In this document: positions 46,501-59,754 of the stretch, in pieces
How the letters are laid out: each line of letters starts with the position of its first letter
How positions within the stretch are numbered: position 1 is the stretch's first letter
NCBI GenBank assembly: GCA_026874595.1
Contig: CM049307.1
Span: 26,204,362 to 26,268,361, forward strand
Origin: Sipunculus nudus
Taxonomy: Eukaryota > Annelida > Sipuncula > Golfingiida > Sipunculidae
Direction: 5' to 3'
Length of the DNA: 64,000 bases
Made by a program: the position numbers and the translations under genes
Notes under the pieces: generated by a model
Seen by the model: only the letters and a program-made list of their open reading frames with translations
Told to the model about the DNA's origin: nothing
Database searches by the model: none

Positions 46501-49443
46501 CTCAATAGGTGTGTTTTAAAATGATTTTAAATATCATTTGATACGATTAAAGGATCGGCTTGCACCATGTAAAGTCCGTTTAGTCCGGCTGTCAAACCCT
46601 GAATTTGAGTGAAGCGTGCATTAACCGCATCCTTATAAAATCTGTCTGCAGCTGAATGACCTTTGGTTCGTACATATTTATATTAGAGACGGTATCGCTC
46701 TGACATATTGAGCATGTTGCAAAAAATCATTGATATGCAAATTAGCCATTGCAATCACTGAAATCATAGTTTTACTCATATATCTATAGGATCTAGTTTC
46801 ACCATTTCTGACCATCTGGTTTTGCTCTTTTCCTTTTTGTTAAGCAAACTGGCCTCTATATGACTTCATCCCTTTTCCGGCTCATCTCTATTTTATACGG
46901 AGGATGAGAAGATGTCGCGAAGTCTGAACAAGTGTGTTTCTTATATTCCAGTTTAAGCTGTTTTCTGGGAAAAATCGAGTAGGTTATTATTTTCTTTGTC
47001 TAGCATTGTTTGTGGTGCAACCCCCCCCCCCAAAAAAAAAAAAATGTTATAAAAAGTATAATTATCAAGATCACGAAGACTCTTATAATTAACATGAATT
47101 ATAATTACACGATAATAATAAGAAATATAACAACATTAAAAATATCTTAAAATATTAAAAAAAACTGCATGGATTAAAAAGCTAAATTTTCCTTCCAACG
47201 GTGATCATATTTGCTGCTGTGAAGTAGAAATATTACACGAACAGCATGATGAAATAAAAATTCTGAGGATTTGAAAAAAATCCCAAAACATGACAAGTAT
47301 GAAAAAAAAATCTACACCTTTGTTTCGCAGCAGAGGCTTTCCAAGATTGTCAGAGAGGAAATTATGTCAAACCCATAAGAAATCGCATCCAGCAATCCTA
47401 TTAAAGAAAAGAGAGATAATTGTATCAAGATGCGTTTTTTTATAACTTTTTTTATAACATGCATCAAGGACAATGCTGCGCCGGAAATATAAATAGGTTA
47501 GCTTAAACACTGAAAAGGCGTTTATGATTAACGGTGGAGATAAAAAATATGGATTGATATCTATATCATTTGTTAATTTTTTACATTGCCCCACCTCTTA
47601 CTTGTTTTAATGGTACCATTTTCCACCCCTAGTTCCCAATAGTATCACTCATTCGCGCTTCCGCCAGAGGTCCTTTCTACTCAGAACGAACGTACTTTTG
47701 CGAGTCCGATTCTGCGCAGTGGGGTCATACATTTTACTATGGATGAGACTGATGCAGAAGAGAAGGATGACTGTAATACCCTGAACCTGTAACTAGCTTT
47801 TCTCAAGGTTCATCTGTTGTATTATAGTTCATAATAAAATGATCCATGTGGACACAGAAAGACATGTAATAGGATATTGACAGAATATAAGGTCCTTTCC
47901 TGTTCCTCGTCGGAGGTTGTAGTGATTGTCTTTATAGGACGGTGACACCTCGCAGGCACAAGGATGATTAAGCAAGGGGACCTAGGGAAGAAATACAGAG
48001 CAGCTCTTGGAGTTACAAGGAGACACGATATTCTGAGCACAGTATCGCTAGCTGGGTGACTAATGCCGTAGAAAGCATTGATGGAATTAGATGAAACGTA
48101 TCCATGGATACGGATGGTGCTTTGGTCTATAATTATTTATGGGTATCTCCAACAGGTTTGTGCTTAGGGTACGGAAATTATCTATTATAAATGTTTCATA
48201 ATAACCCTCTGTAATATCACGTGTTTGTAGAAAGACAAAGACAACTAAGAAGGTATACTAGAGGAACTTGGATTCGTGTAATTGGTAATTTTGTCTGAAG
48301 GAATTTTACTCTGTTAATCACATGTGATCAGCTTTTTTGAACTCCTGATACATAATTCTATAATTAACCAGACAATCTCCGTTACAGAGGCGTTTTTAAT
48401 TGAAGGATTATATCACCAAACCCCCGTCCTACGTACCCAGAGGCGCGGTACCTTTCTCAACCTTGTCATAAATTAAGCTTAATAAACCAAGATTATCAGC
48501 GCTTTTAATCAAATCTTCTTCGTGCAGTGACCTCCACAACACTGACTTTATAATTTACTAATCATTTTATCTAATTTATAAACAACGGTCTTCAGCTACC
48601 ATCCGCATTGTCCATCTCGCTTAATTATATCTTCGAGCCAATTTACGTTATCAACGCTAGGATCATAAAGTCCTAAATAAATTTCATGATATCCGGCCCA
48701 ATTATCTGTACTTAAGTGTTAATATTTTTTACAGAAGTAATTACGCCCAAGATGTCCACTTGTTATATAGAGGTCTATGCAAGAAACAATATTTTGTTTT
48801 AACCGTGCACTGGTTACACCATATGATATGCTTCCATAACCATACATGTTACATATACAGACATGTTGACGAAAATATTTGCATCCTCATGGGGCCTTAT
48901 AATGCGATCCTCAGAGTTAGATGTCAGGCACTCTGGCAAGCCAGTAAGCTGGCCATAATGTCAGAGGGCCGATCTGGCGCTAGGTTATAGGTTCCAAGAT
49001 GACATCGTTGTGTTTGTGACTCTATGTACAATTAAAGATTACCTGGATACGCGAGGCCTTCGACGGTCGTCATATTTATACATTGAAAGGTTAATTGGAC
49101 GCTTGGGATGCACACTAATACCAGAAATATATGCGTCGCTGCACCTCGTGGGTTAATTAATAGCATACATGAAAACATAGAAAATATTTATTTCCCGGGT
49201 GATTCGTTAAGTCAAATAAAACGGAAAATATGGTTTTCTTGTACAGCTAAATTCCTGCAACAAATTTATTGGCATGATATTGAATGGTGCGTGTTGATGT
49301 GTATTATAAGCAAAATCAGGTATTTTTAATGACTTAATATCTATATCAATCAATTTGAGTAGATTTGAGTAGAAAGTGATTTCAATAAAGAACAACGAAG
49401 GTATGAATAAAAAATCGTTGTGGCTTTTAATATTCAAAATTGC

Positions 49444-49491
<48 letters not shown>

Positions 49492-49945
49492 TATATAAAG
49501 GCTTTTTTTCTAATTAGTCATTTTATCACTTTAACACTTTATTTATCAATGTCATTCGCAGAATAAGACTGAAGCTTTAATATATTGAAAAATTACGTGT
49601 GATTTATCTGATTATGCAATATTCGGCAAACACAGTTTGATTATATATTCTTTTCGTGTAATGACAGTTGTAACAACGGTATACCGTATCTTTCCATGTA
49701 CTGACCATTGAGACATGAATGCGGCCTTATTACAAGCATTTTATTGAGGTCGATGGACTCTATCGCTTGAGGCAAAAACTACCGGTTACCGATTTGCTAC
49801 ATAGGAAAAAATGACAACTTTAGTTTCGTAAGTGAATTTTAAATGTACATTTGGTGCAAGAAAAGCTCCCTGAACATTACTGAAAAAAAATAATGTGTAG
49901 TGTTATAGGTATCTGTTTGTCTGTATGTATAGCAAATCATACGTA

Positions 49946-49986
<41 letters not shown>

Positions 49987-50852
49987 TGTACACATATGTA
50001 TAACATATTCATAAATGCAAATAGATGTTAATTGAGTTAATGTGATTTCATTAATGAATTTCACTTGTAACAAAACCCTTTTCTACCTCAGATGAAGCTC
50101 TACGTGCTGACATATCACACGTTTGGTCTATTTTTAGTAATGGTTATTGTTTAATAAGGGGGAGGGGGATACGTTTTTATTATTTTTTGTCACTTCCTTT
50201 TGTCAATTCCTTTTTTATATACACTGATTGTCCACATGGTTAGTTCTTCGTTTCTTCAGGTTGACATAGGTGATTAATGTTTGCCGTGGTTGAAGGATTG
50301 TTAGGCCGTCTAGACCTGATGGATAAATACAAACAATTTATCATAAAATGATACATGGAACCATAAATCCGGGAAATAACATGAAAGACAATACGTCAAA
50401 GAGAATAGCGGAAGATGATAATATTTGGTTGAATACTGAAATGCATATACTTAGTCAAGCTAGGGATTGGATTCTCCCACTTTTAAATTATTTCCGGATA
50501 TTTCCTAGACTTTAACCAAAAAAAAGGACAGTTAAGCACTAAATTAAGATACTAGTATGAACATAATAGACATTAGTTCACCATGTTAAGGCGCAATTTT
50601 GAAGAAACATAATTTTTAACTCCACTTAGGGTGCGTAGAAGTTTGAATATCACAGAGATGTTATCACCATCTTATGGTAACGGTTAGTAAATTACGTTAG
50701 ATTTTCTGGATTATAACTTGACTATATAAATCATAATCATGACTCAGATTATAATATTTACCCATTTTTCTGTGTACATAAACATAAACTTACAAACAGT
50801 ATATATGTATCAAGCATAGATGTGATATGACACCACGGTCACATGTATATAT

Positions 50853-50895
<43 letters not shown>

Positions 50896-53868
50896 CCACA
50901 TACAGGTGACGATATGCTGGACAGAAATATGGACATGGTGACATTGACACAGAAGGAGTTTTGGACAACATGATCATTTTAGGCCAATAGCATACAAACT
51001 GTAAAGAGGGTTAGTAATCGAGGGCGGGTGGGTGGGGGGGGGGGGGGCGTGAATTTTCGACCTAAATAAATCTGGGAAAAGAAAAATAAGCGCGTAATAC
51101 CTGAAAACAGAGCTTCACCATGATGTTTTAAAACAACGCATTACATCCAAAACATTCAGAAAGGTTTCTAAAGTCAGTTCCCTACCAATGTCCACCTGAT
51201 TTTTCTCGATTTGATCCAGGAAAAAGAGACTTGCCAAACAAAACTTGCACTAATTGCAGAAATATAAAAATGGGTAATTTTTTATCTACAACTGTCTCAT
51301 ATATATCTGTGGTTTCATGGCAACCCAAAAAAATGACCATTGTCTATCCTTCAGGGAGATGGTTGTCACGTACTGTTTGACGTAACAGTCAAGTGCGTGC
51401 GCGAAGAGACTGTACACAGGGGTCCGCGGTTCTTAATTATTGGTCTCGTGAATGTGATTGCCTATATTTATGCGTAACGTCTAATATGACGTTATCCGTG
51501 TTGCTTCTCATATCCATTTCATAGGTTTGTGGTTATGCCTAGGTCACACTCTCACGGATGAGGGTACGGATTTTTACGTACTGCCCGAGTTCGACTGTTC
51601 ACGGACTATCTTTGGGAAAAGCGCATTTTTTTTTCGATAGCATCCATTCTGTCAGGAAATTTCTTACGGTTTGACTACGGCGACCGTGCTTGAAGGACGG
51701 ATTCCTACGTTGAGCTAGGGCGTCAGAACTACACTGTTTCACGGCGGAAAATCAGGGGCTAGGACGGATTTCAGCCACGGACGATATAGAGATAATGGCG
51801 GAACCAGTACGGATTCCCACGGTCTGGGGTGTTCTGTGGGGGGGGGATTTTCATGGAAGCGCTACTGATTCTCACGATCGGCCAAGTCCGACGGGTCGTG
51901 ACGCAGTCCTCTCGCGAAGTCCCTACTCCGGCGCTGACGATCAACCATGCAGGGAAGAAGATAAGTTAACAAGTTCATTCTTTTTTGCATTTACTATTGC
52001 TGTCGATTGCACGTGTTTCTCCAGGGTCCTGCGGTCAGTGATAATTATTATAACATGTTAGCACAAGGTTGAATGTCCCATTACTGACTCAAGAAGACGC
52101 AAAGTTAAGTCCAGGCGGGTCGTGGAGTATTGGCGCAGCAATCATATGGTAAATAAAAGTGTGATTACAAGCTTCAACGCTAGTCACCAATTATTGAAGC
52201 ACATGTCAGTTTGTGCTGGAAGACCGACCACTTAACCCGGGATAACTAGCCGTGATTCAGAGATAATAATTAAGGCGAACTCCTAGCTTCCTGGTCAATT
52301 CCGTTACACGTGTCAACCACACTAAAGGCTTCTCAATTAGATGTCATTATAAGTGTTCAAGGGGATTCATAGTCCGGAGGTACATATCACTAGTACTTCA
52401 GCCAGACCAAAGAATTAGGATCATTGGTATCATTTTGGTGACAAATTTTAAACATGTGTGCTTGAAAGGTATTCATGTGTAGGTAATAAAAATGCCTGAT
52501 AGCAGTATGAAAGTGGTACCTTTGAGTGAATATATGGATGAATTGTATCGGATGACGTATTTATTTATTTTTTTTCTCATTTCAAAGACACTTACTACAG
52601 TGTGATAATAAGCCTCTTACTACTTAATATGTTAAGTGATATCCAGTCAATTTTGGTCTCAAATAATAACTTAAACAATACTCTTTAGACTGACATACAT
52701 TTGTGACCATAAGGTGTATGCTACTTAAGTTGTATATTCTTAGAGTTTCCCTTACCCCTAAGAAAAACGACAAACGATTATAAACTTAATACAACTGTAT
52801 ATGCCAAATGTATATTCAGCAAATTGTGATCTTGCTTTGTAGCTTGTAACATAATCTTTTCAACGTATCATTTATGGGAAATAGGTGTAAGAAGCTAACG
52901 TTATACTTTCTTATACCCTCACTCCTGAGAAAAAAGAAACATATGTCGTGATTAATTCCATAAAGAATCCTTCTACAGACATAACGTAATGTCGGTTGTC
53001 GAATAAAGCAGCAACGATCGGCTCCATATTCTGTGGGATATCATTGATCATGGGACAGGTATTTGTATGTAAGCTGTAGGTGGTTCTAATTTCTGCAAGC
53101 CAACAAAAATAACTTTTTTTCAAACCATGGTTTATTCATTGGAGATTATCAAAAGATGAACTGAATGAGTTTGGTGTGTTGATTAATTATAAGATTTTTC
53201 TGATTAAATTTTGCTGATCACACGTTTCACGATTTCCAATGTTTGCTGTGTCCAGTACCCAGTAATATGATCCAATGACTGGTATATCAGTGTTAGTTGC
53301 AAGTATCGTCACGTCTGTTGGCCTGAGTGAGTCACGATGATCTTTTCCAGTTTTTCCTACGCAAGTCATGAAATATAAAAAAAACAGCTTTTATGTAATA
53401 TACAGCTTGTTAATAGCTTAAACGAATTGGACTTACATATAAGAACAGATTTATTTTCAAAATGATAGCGTTATGGAACCTGAAATTTCGCTTATTGTTG
53501 TGATTGATATTTTATTTCTTACAATTTGTAATGTGCTTTATCAATGATTGAACTTGTGAATTGTAGGTATATGATAGCCACATATGTGTGGCTATCTTCT
53601 GCGAAAATAACTGGTTTATTCCAGTTTTTTTTCTGTATGTTACGAGTAAGAAGATTTAATCTATATGCAGCTTACCTATTATGAGGGACTACAGCTAAAA
53701 TGACATTTTTAGTTTTACTCTATGAGTTCTTCATTATTCGCGACTATGAACAATGCAAAACTTTAATGTTTTTGTAACTGTTTGTGAATGACAGGCTGCA
53801 ATTATCAGACAGCTCGTAATCGCTAGACCTGAAATGTTCAGACTTTTTGTGTAGACAGGTGTTACAGA
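43576..53868. other. Long gene-poor stretch
   Basis: I find no supportable exon. Microsatellites are a degenerate ATTACT tract (about 44655-44760) and (TA)n at 49447-49497, 49949-49985 and 50854-50895. Homopolymers are C11 at 47021-47031 and G14 at 51034-51047. Blocks 43770-44170, 48470-48720 and 52090-52390 are of higher complexity and contain TAATTA-type homeodomain sites; they could be regulatory. Bases about 51535-51960 are GC-rich with repeated '(t)acggatt(t)' words and look like a decayed dispersed repeat. Confidence 0.4.
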
Positions 53869-53870
53869 TA

Positions 53871-54673
53871 CAGTAGAGCGCCGTATTTCCGAATGCCGAA
53901 TTTCCGAAAATTCGTTTTTCCGAAAATTAAAGTTGGGAACCGAAAATTTATTCGTATTTCCGAAATATATTTCAAGTATGTAAATACCTAAAATGAATAT
54001 TTGTAATTACGAGTCACAAGTCCTGCAGTCTTGTGTTAAGCCCAGTGTTGACCCTAAATTAATTTGTTCTTGGCCGATGCTGTCGCCGGGGCAAAGTTGT
54101 GAAAACGACAGCTAGACCCACAACGCTCAGCCCCATGTCCCCTAGCAAGCGACAGAGCAGTTTATCTAAGAGCACTTATGTGTTTTCAACCACATCTCGT
54201 TTGTACTCGAGCAATCACAGTTCGTAGGCTTCAGACAGGATGTCAGATGAAATAACTAAGCAGTTTACTCGCATCAGCATTGGTGAGGTATAATTCAATA
54301 AAGGCTTGTGCTCGAGCAGCTTTTATATGTCCCGGTCTTCAAATACGTAGATCGAAAAGAAACACCGTGTTCCTTGGGGATGTCATTTTACCTTTCCCTC
54401 CAGTGAATTTGAAGGAAGAAAAGAGCACTCAAGTATCCTTAGAGCAGATTAGACTGATCTTTGCCAATTATGCTCAGCAATAATCTTTCAATGTCCCAGT
54501 CGTCATTTACGAATATCGAAAAGAAACACCGTGTTCCTCGGGTAAAATGGCATTAAGTTAATCATTAACTGTTGTACTAACTTGCCGCTAGACCCTTGTC
54601 CGCATTTCCGAATGTTCGTTTTACGAACAAAATGCCTGTCCCCCAACGCTTTCGGAAAAACGGCGCTCTACTG
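53871..54673. mobile_element. pogo/Tigger-like MITE, 803 bp, TA target duplication
   Basis: Terminal inverted repeats start CAGTAGAGCGCCGTATTTCC on the left and CAGTAGAGCGCCGTTTTTCC on the right (reverse complement). They match 22 of the first 23 bases. Both ends are flanked by TA (53869-53870 and 54674-54675). Subterminal TTTCCGAA words recur at the left end and again near the right end. There is no transposase; the 67-codon frame at 54280 is not domain-bearing. An internal doublet (54327-54385 and 54490-54545) shares ATCGAAAAGAAACACCGTGT. CAG...CTG ends with TA duplications are typical of the pogo branch of Tc1/mariner. Confidence 0.85.
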
Positions 54674-54738
54674 TATCTGTTTTATTGTGCGCTATTGACA
54701 TGTCTCTTTTATTGTGCGCTGTTGACATTCTGAGTCGT

Positions 54739-55380
54739 GTTGGGCTCAAGCCCTGGGCGTTGCTACGCTACAGCGCTCGGTTTAATCCGTACTGGTTGAA
54801 CTCTCGCTGTCGTGCTAGTCTGGAATGTTCAAGTGCACGTGTATTGTTCTTTAGATTGTTCGGGAAATGGAAAGTTCCCGACTTGAGGTGAAAAGTTATA
54901 AATAAGGGGCTGTGTTTAGAGCCGAAAGGAAGAGGAGACAAATTTTCCAGCGTACACGAAAGAGTGTTAGCCAGTTTGTGGACATATCCGATAATTTCAG
55001 CAGTTATAGATCTTCATCGAATTTGTGGTGGATTTTATATAGTCTTCAGTTTGCCTTTGGGATCACTACCCGAACTTTACTTTTGGATTACAACAAATTG
55101 ATTTTGTGATTGAACTGGACTGTTGTTCTCTGAGAAGATTTATGTGAATTGTTCATCTGGATTATACATTATAAATGACTTGTTGTCGCTTTGACAGTGG
55201 TGGAATCCAGGTACTGTACACTTTATTTATATACTTGTATTGATTTACTGTTGTACTATTGTTATACTGTGTAATTGTATTGATTTAGTGTATTTTAATG
55301 TTAGGATTGTTTTAAGAATAAATTATAATTATTTGTTAACAAAAAAAACCCACGGACTTCTATATTCATTCCCCTAGACA
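54739..55380 (+). other. Promoter-to-poly(A) segment, possible solo LTR
   Basis: A strong TATA box (TATAAATA, 54897-54904) is followed 412 bases later by AATAAA (55317-55322), with no convincing coding sequence between. TG at 54739 and CA at 55379-55380 would fit LTR ends, but the flanking five bases do not match, so the limits are not established. A doublet of TTTTATTGTGCGCT...TTGACAT sits at 54680-54732. Confidence 0.22.
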
Positions 55381-55802
55381 TTTAACGCTGCCTATTGTTA
55401 CGGAATCTGATTTTTTTTTCTCAATTACAAAAAAAATTATGTTCGTCACGACTTCGTGATCTGTTGATATTAGGTCCCGTAAAATAAGTTCTCTTAAACT
55501 CTTAGTAAATGAAAAATAGATAACTGTGACCAATAAAGATCCAGCTGAGCATTATAACCCGTTGGCCATTTTGAAAAATTTAACATTTAAATTTAACAGG
55601 TACCAGATAAATATGTTTAAGAAATTAAATGTTGGTTTACTTATGCTAAGTTTCACTGAACAGCGTGAATGATCCCTCTGTGCAATAAAGGCTCCTAAAA
55701 GACGTCAATTATTTTAACAATTAGGTCCATATCATAAACATGAGTTCATAATCACATGCAATAAAAAATATGCAATCGCTCTCTGACCAAAACAGTATTT
55801 AT

Positions 55803-56188
55803 ATACTGTGACTTAATAGTTATTATTTTATCATACTAAGTGGATGATGACATTCTCTCCAGGGCACAACCATAAATCCCATTGATATTATATAAAATTG
55901 TTCGGCCAGTATACAAAAGTGAGTGATTTACATGATCTCTCTCATTCCCGAGAAGTGAGAAGGACATAATTATAAAGTTGCTTTGAAAAAAATTCAACTT
56001 TATTTTAGAATATGCATCTTCATATTGTGACCTAACAGTCATAATGATATCTTACTAAGCGAAAGATGTTATTCTCTCGAGGGCAAACCATAAATCCCAC
56101 TGATATTATAATTACAGTACAACAGTGAGTGATTTACATGATCTCTCCCATACCTGGGGAGTGACAAGAACACAGGTTGCTTTGATGG
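55803..56188. repeat. Tandem duplication, two ~185-bp copies
   Basis: Copy 1 is about 55803-55988 and copy 2 about 56022-56188. They share CATAAATCCCA.TGATATTAT, GTGAGTGATTTACATGATCT and AGTTGCTTTGA. Identity by eye is about 75-80%. Confidence 0.8.
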
Positions 56189-56589
56189 TTTAGTAGAAAA
56201 ATTGCATTTTAAAGAGTTTATGCATGAGGATCGCAGTAGCACTCTATATACAGTGCATGCAAGTTCATAGTCCAAGGCGAACAAAGTAGGTCTTCCAATC
56301 CTGTTAAGTTATAGTTGACGCTGGACTGCTAGGGTTTTGTTTGTGACACGCTCCCTGAATTCCAAAATCAAAGCAAACTAGAATTAAATGAGATTTACTC
56401 AGCAATTGATTTTTCATCGGGCTATTAAAACCTCACCTACTAAAAATATTGACTATGTGATATCAGGTTATAGACCATTCAACCCCAAGTTCTTTAACTT
56501 CTGAAACCCCTCTGCGGGAGAAATAATTACGCTCCCGAGGCAGCGGAAATCTTGCGCTTCTAAAGAAGCAACTGATTTTCACGCTGCCA

Positions 56590-57140
56590 GCTTTGACCGT
56601 TTATGATATATTTAGGCACCAGATGGCGGTTTGTTGTCCACTGAAATAAACGTGGGTACGATGTGACAAGCAGCCAATCAGATGCCAATAAACAAACATT
56701 CGACAGGCATCCTGGCTCCGCCCATTGCCGCGCTTCAAGCGCCGCTTGATTAGTTTCCGGTCGAATTTAAATTGCTCCCTCTGCATTCTCGCATCATCGA
56801 CCGATTCGATTATGACATTATGACTGTGTTAGCGTAGCCATGTATCTGTTGTCTGCAGAACTGAAACCAGCCAGCGAGGTGTGCACGCAGCCTTTGTTGT
56901 TACGTTTCGTTTGAATTACAGCTCACCGGCCGAGCATCCTATGTGCCCAAGGCCCTAAGCAAACCACGTCAGGGGCAATTCTCTCTGAGCCTGCGGCCTG
57001 TTCAGACGGTTACGCTGGGGGATGAGCTGTCACTCAAAAAGAAATGAATATGATTGGCTCCGTGTATTCCTCGCTTGGCTTTGGCTTCCAGCACAAGGTC
57101 TCATCTGATTGGAAAAAATACAGTGCTCCCCTCTGGTGTT
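56590..57140. promoter_or_regulatory. CCAAT/GC-box/CTCF-like cluster, promoter-like
   Basis: Within 550 GC-richer bases there are a CTCF-like CACCAGATGGCGG (56617-56629), AGCCAATCAGATGCCAATAA with two CCAAT boxes (about 56672-56691), GGCTCCGCCCATTG with a GC box (about 56713), ATTGGCTCCG (about 57053) and TGATTGGAAA (about 57108). No coding exon follows convincingly; a 24-codon frame from the ATG near 56840 is too short to call. Direction is unknown. Confidence 0.35.
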
Positions 57141-57733
57141 GCAATTCAGGATACGAGGTCATAACAAACAGCGCCTTACGATATAGGAAGTAGCCCTATA
57201 GGTAAAGCGCTGTGTAAAGAGCGTAAGAAATAATAACTTGCACTAGAATTAAGTTTCTGATAAGAAATTTGGCCAAAATAGTTTTTTATTATTCGCGTTA
57301 ATGTCTAAAGACTTCCTGGTTTACTTCTAACTAATTTGTATCTAATCATTATCGTTCTGGTTGCCTGTATCTCATTGTTGTTAATGGAATCATGACGGTT
57401 TTCAGTTATATTTATGAACTACAGGCTTTTCTGGAAATAATAGAGATATAATAAGAGTTGGTTTTGAAGTACATACGATCGCTTACATAAAATATTCCAC
57501 ACATGCAGTCTGTCTGGATTAAGTTGCCCCTTAATATACGTCCCGTTGTCCTTTTCCTGTGACAATACTATGATGAACAGAATCCGTTGTATAATGAAGT
57601 TATATGTCGGGATGTGGTCTAATGAACCCCGCCAACCCCTGGTCTTAATTCTTAAAATTTCATTTTAAAGTGTAGTAGAATTAAGTTTCTGCCTTCAGTG
57701 CCGCACAAATTCAATAAAACTTCATTATTCATC

Positions 57734-58230
57734 TAGACTGGTACCCCGCTCTATTATGGCACCGCTGCTCTAGGCCAAGCACAATGACGGGCGTACAACG
57801 CCATCTTTTGTACTCCCGGCAGACTGGTTCCAACTCCAGTATGTATTATATATGATAAAAGCATTTCGTTTGCTCAGAGAAGTTACAAAAAGTTGGCTGT
57901 ACATTAAGTGTGACATTAATGATTAGATTAATAGATATTAATAATAAACCACTGCTACGTACAGTGGAATATCAAAGATTCATTATATCGTATTATCTAT
58001 ACATCACTCATTCAATTTTTGTGCAACAACTCATAATTCAATATTTTAAAACTAGAAATAACAAGAGAAAGATCACTTGAACGTCCATGACAACCGGCAT
58101 GAGCGTGCATACTGGAGTTGGAACCAGTCTATAGGTAAGTCAGGAGTTGCAACTGGGAGTACTTAAGATGGCGTTGTACGCCTGTCTCTATGCTTGGCTG
58201 AGGGCTATAATAGAGCAGGGTACCAGTCTA
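57734..58230. mobile_element. Foldback MITE, 497 bp, 9-bp target duplication
   Basis: The ends are TAGACTGGTACCC...GGGTACCAGTCTA. The inverted arms run about 57734-57847 and 58100-58230, sharing GCTCTATTATRGC, GGCGTACAACGCCATCTT, GTACTCCC, AGACTGGTTCCAACTCCAGT. The right arm has an extra ~20 bases. The flanks carry an exact direct repeat TTATTCATC (57725-57733 and 58231-58239). Nine-base duplications with long inverted arms suggest the Mutator-like superfamily; a hAT origin would need 8 bases. The 250-base centre is noncoding. Confidence 0.88.
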
Positions 58231-58239
58231 TTATTCATC

Positions 58240-59754
58240 GTCCGTGCAATGTGACGTCACCGCTATGTCCTCATGCAGCGGGTATTAACTGTAAACAAGT
58301 GGAAGTTGCTGCTATCTTCATTGGTATACCACAACATGGAATTAGGGCATCGTAAATGAAACGCTATATTTAGCGATGAATAATTTACGTTTTAGTGTCA
58401 CAGCTGGACAATCATCATGCGCCAGAAAAGGCATTTTGATTTGAAAAGAGTTATTCAATGCATTTTATTAATTATTAATATTTTATAGTTTTATGTAAAT
58501 GTCATTAATGAAGTCTGTGTTGGCCTGAAACATTAATTAGCATGACCTATTGACTGCTCAAGGCTGATCAGTCAATATTTGTAAGCGTAAAATGTCTATA
58601 AATAAATCTTCTTTCAGTTAACACTGTATTCCTAATTTATTTTGTTCATACAAAAAATGGAAAACTTCATTTCAATAATGATAACATTCCTGGTTAATTG
58701 CCCAATGTACACTTGCATCGAGGAAGCTGAAGAAAATTCGCCAAAGTTAATGTGTCCTTCAATGAGATACATAATATATTTACATTTTCTGGTGGCTTTC
58801 AAAGTAAACGACAAATAAAATACAGATGTCACCTGCGTGTATAGTGATATAGAAATATCTTCGTTTCCTCACGAGACTTTTTCCTGTTATTTCTCATATC
58901 AATGAATATCTAATTCTCAAAGTCTTGGCAGACGATCGACAGACAGCACAACCACTGATATATGGGTAATTTCCGGGCAACCCCTCCGACCAGCAACCGT
59001 GACATACAAAAGTAAGTAAACGATACTTGCTTCAATTTATAAAGTTCAGATTACTAATAAAACAACCCAATCAAAAGCGAACAACACCTGAAAGTTTATA
59101 TAAGACCAGCCACACATCGGCCTGTTTCTCAGTCATTCGCTGTTAAATATAGCACACAACTTTTCTCTGTCTTTCTTTACGCACATATTGATGAACTTTA
59201 GAAAATACATACAATGACAGGTTGCTATAACGATGATGTGACGGATGTATGAGCATGTTTATCTTCAAGCTGTTTTTATAATCACGGTAACTGTGGCCAT
59301 GATGACAAAAAGAAAAACATGTAACCAAAGCTGGTGGATTTGAACTGTGCGGGAGCTGGAAGGTCACTAATTGTAGGTGATGATCGCATATGAATTTTTT
59401 GTCCTTGGCACAACTCCGGTTTGTCTTATTTGTGTCAACATTAAGATTAAACCCGGCGGCCATGGATATCTCCATTTAATAGGAGTCAGTTATTGGAAAG
59501 GGCCCCTTTAAATGAATTAATACATTTCATGAAGGTTTCGGTCCTTTTTAATATTGTCCTATGGGTTGTATTCATAAGTGAGTTTTTTTGTCCACTGATA
59601 TAAAGAGCAGCAACAATATACTTAATTTGAGAAATGAGAGAAATGTTTGAGACACTTGAGAAATGTTTTTTTCCTGTTATACACCGACGCAAGAAAGTAA
59701 AAGTCAGTTTGTTATTGTCGCTTTTCTTATTTATATGTGACCTTTTCCTCGTTG
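58240..59754. other. Intergenic, no feature recognised
   Basis: One CRE-like TGACGTCA lies near 58252. The 110-codon minus-strand frame (59143-59475) has no domain or splice evidence. Confidence 0.35.

Noticed and set aside
51795-52061. 88-codon plus-strand frame
   Set aside because: It lies in a GC-rich decayed repeat; no domain, and the frame runs out into low-complexity sequence.
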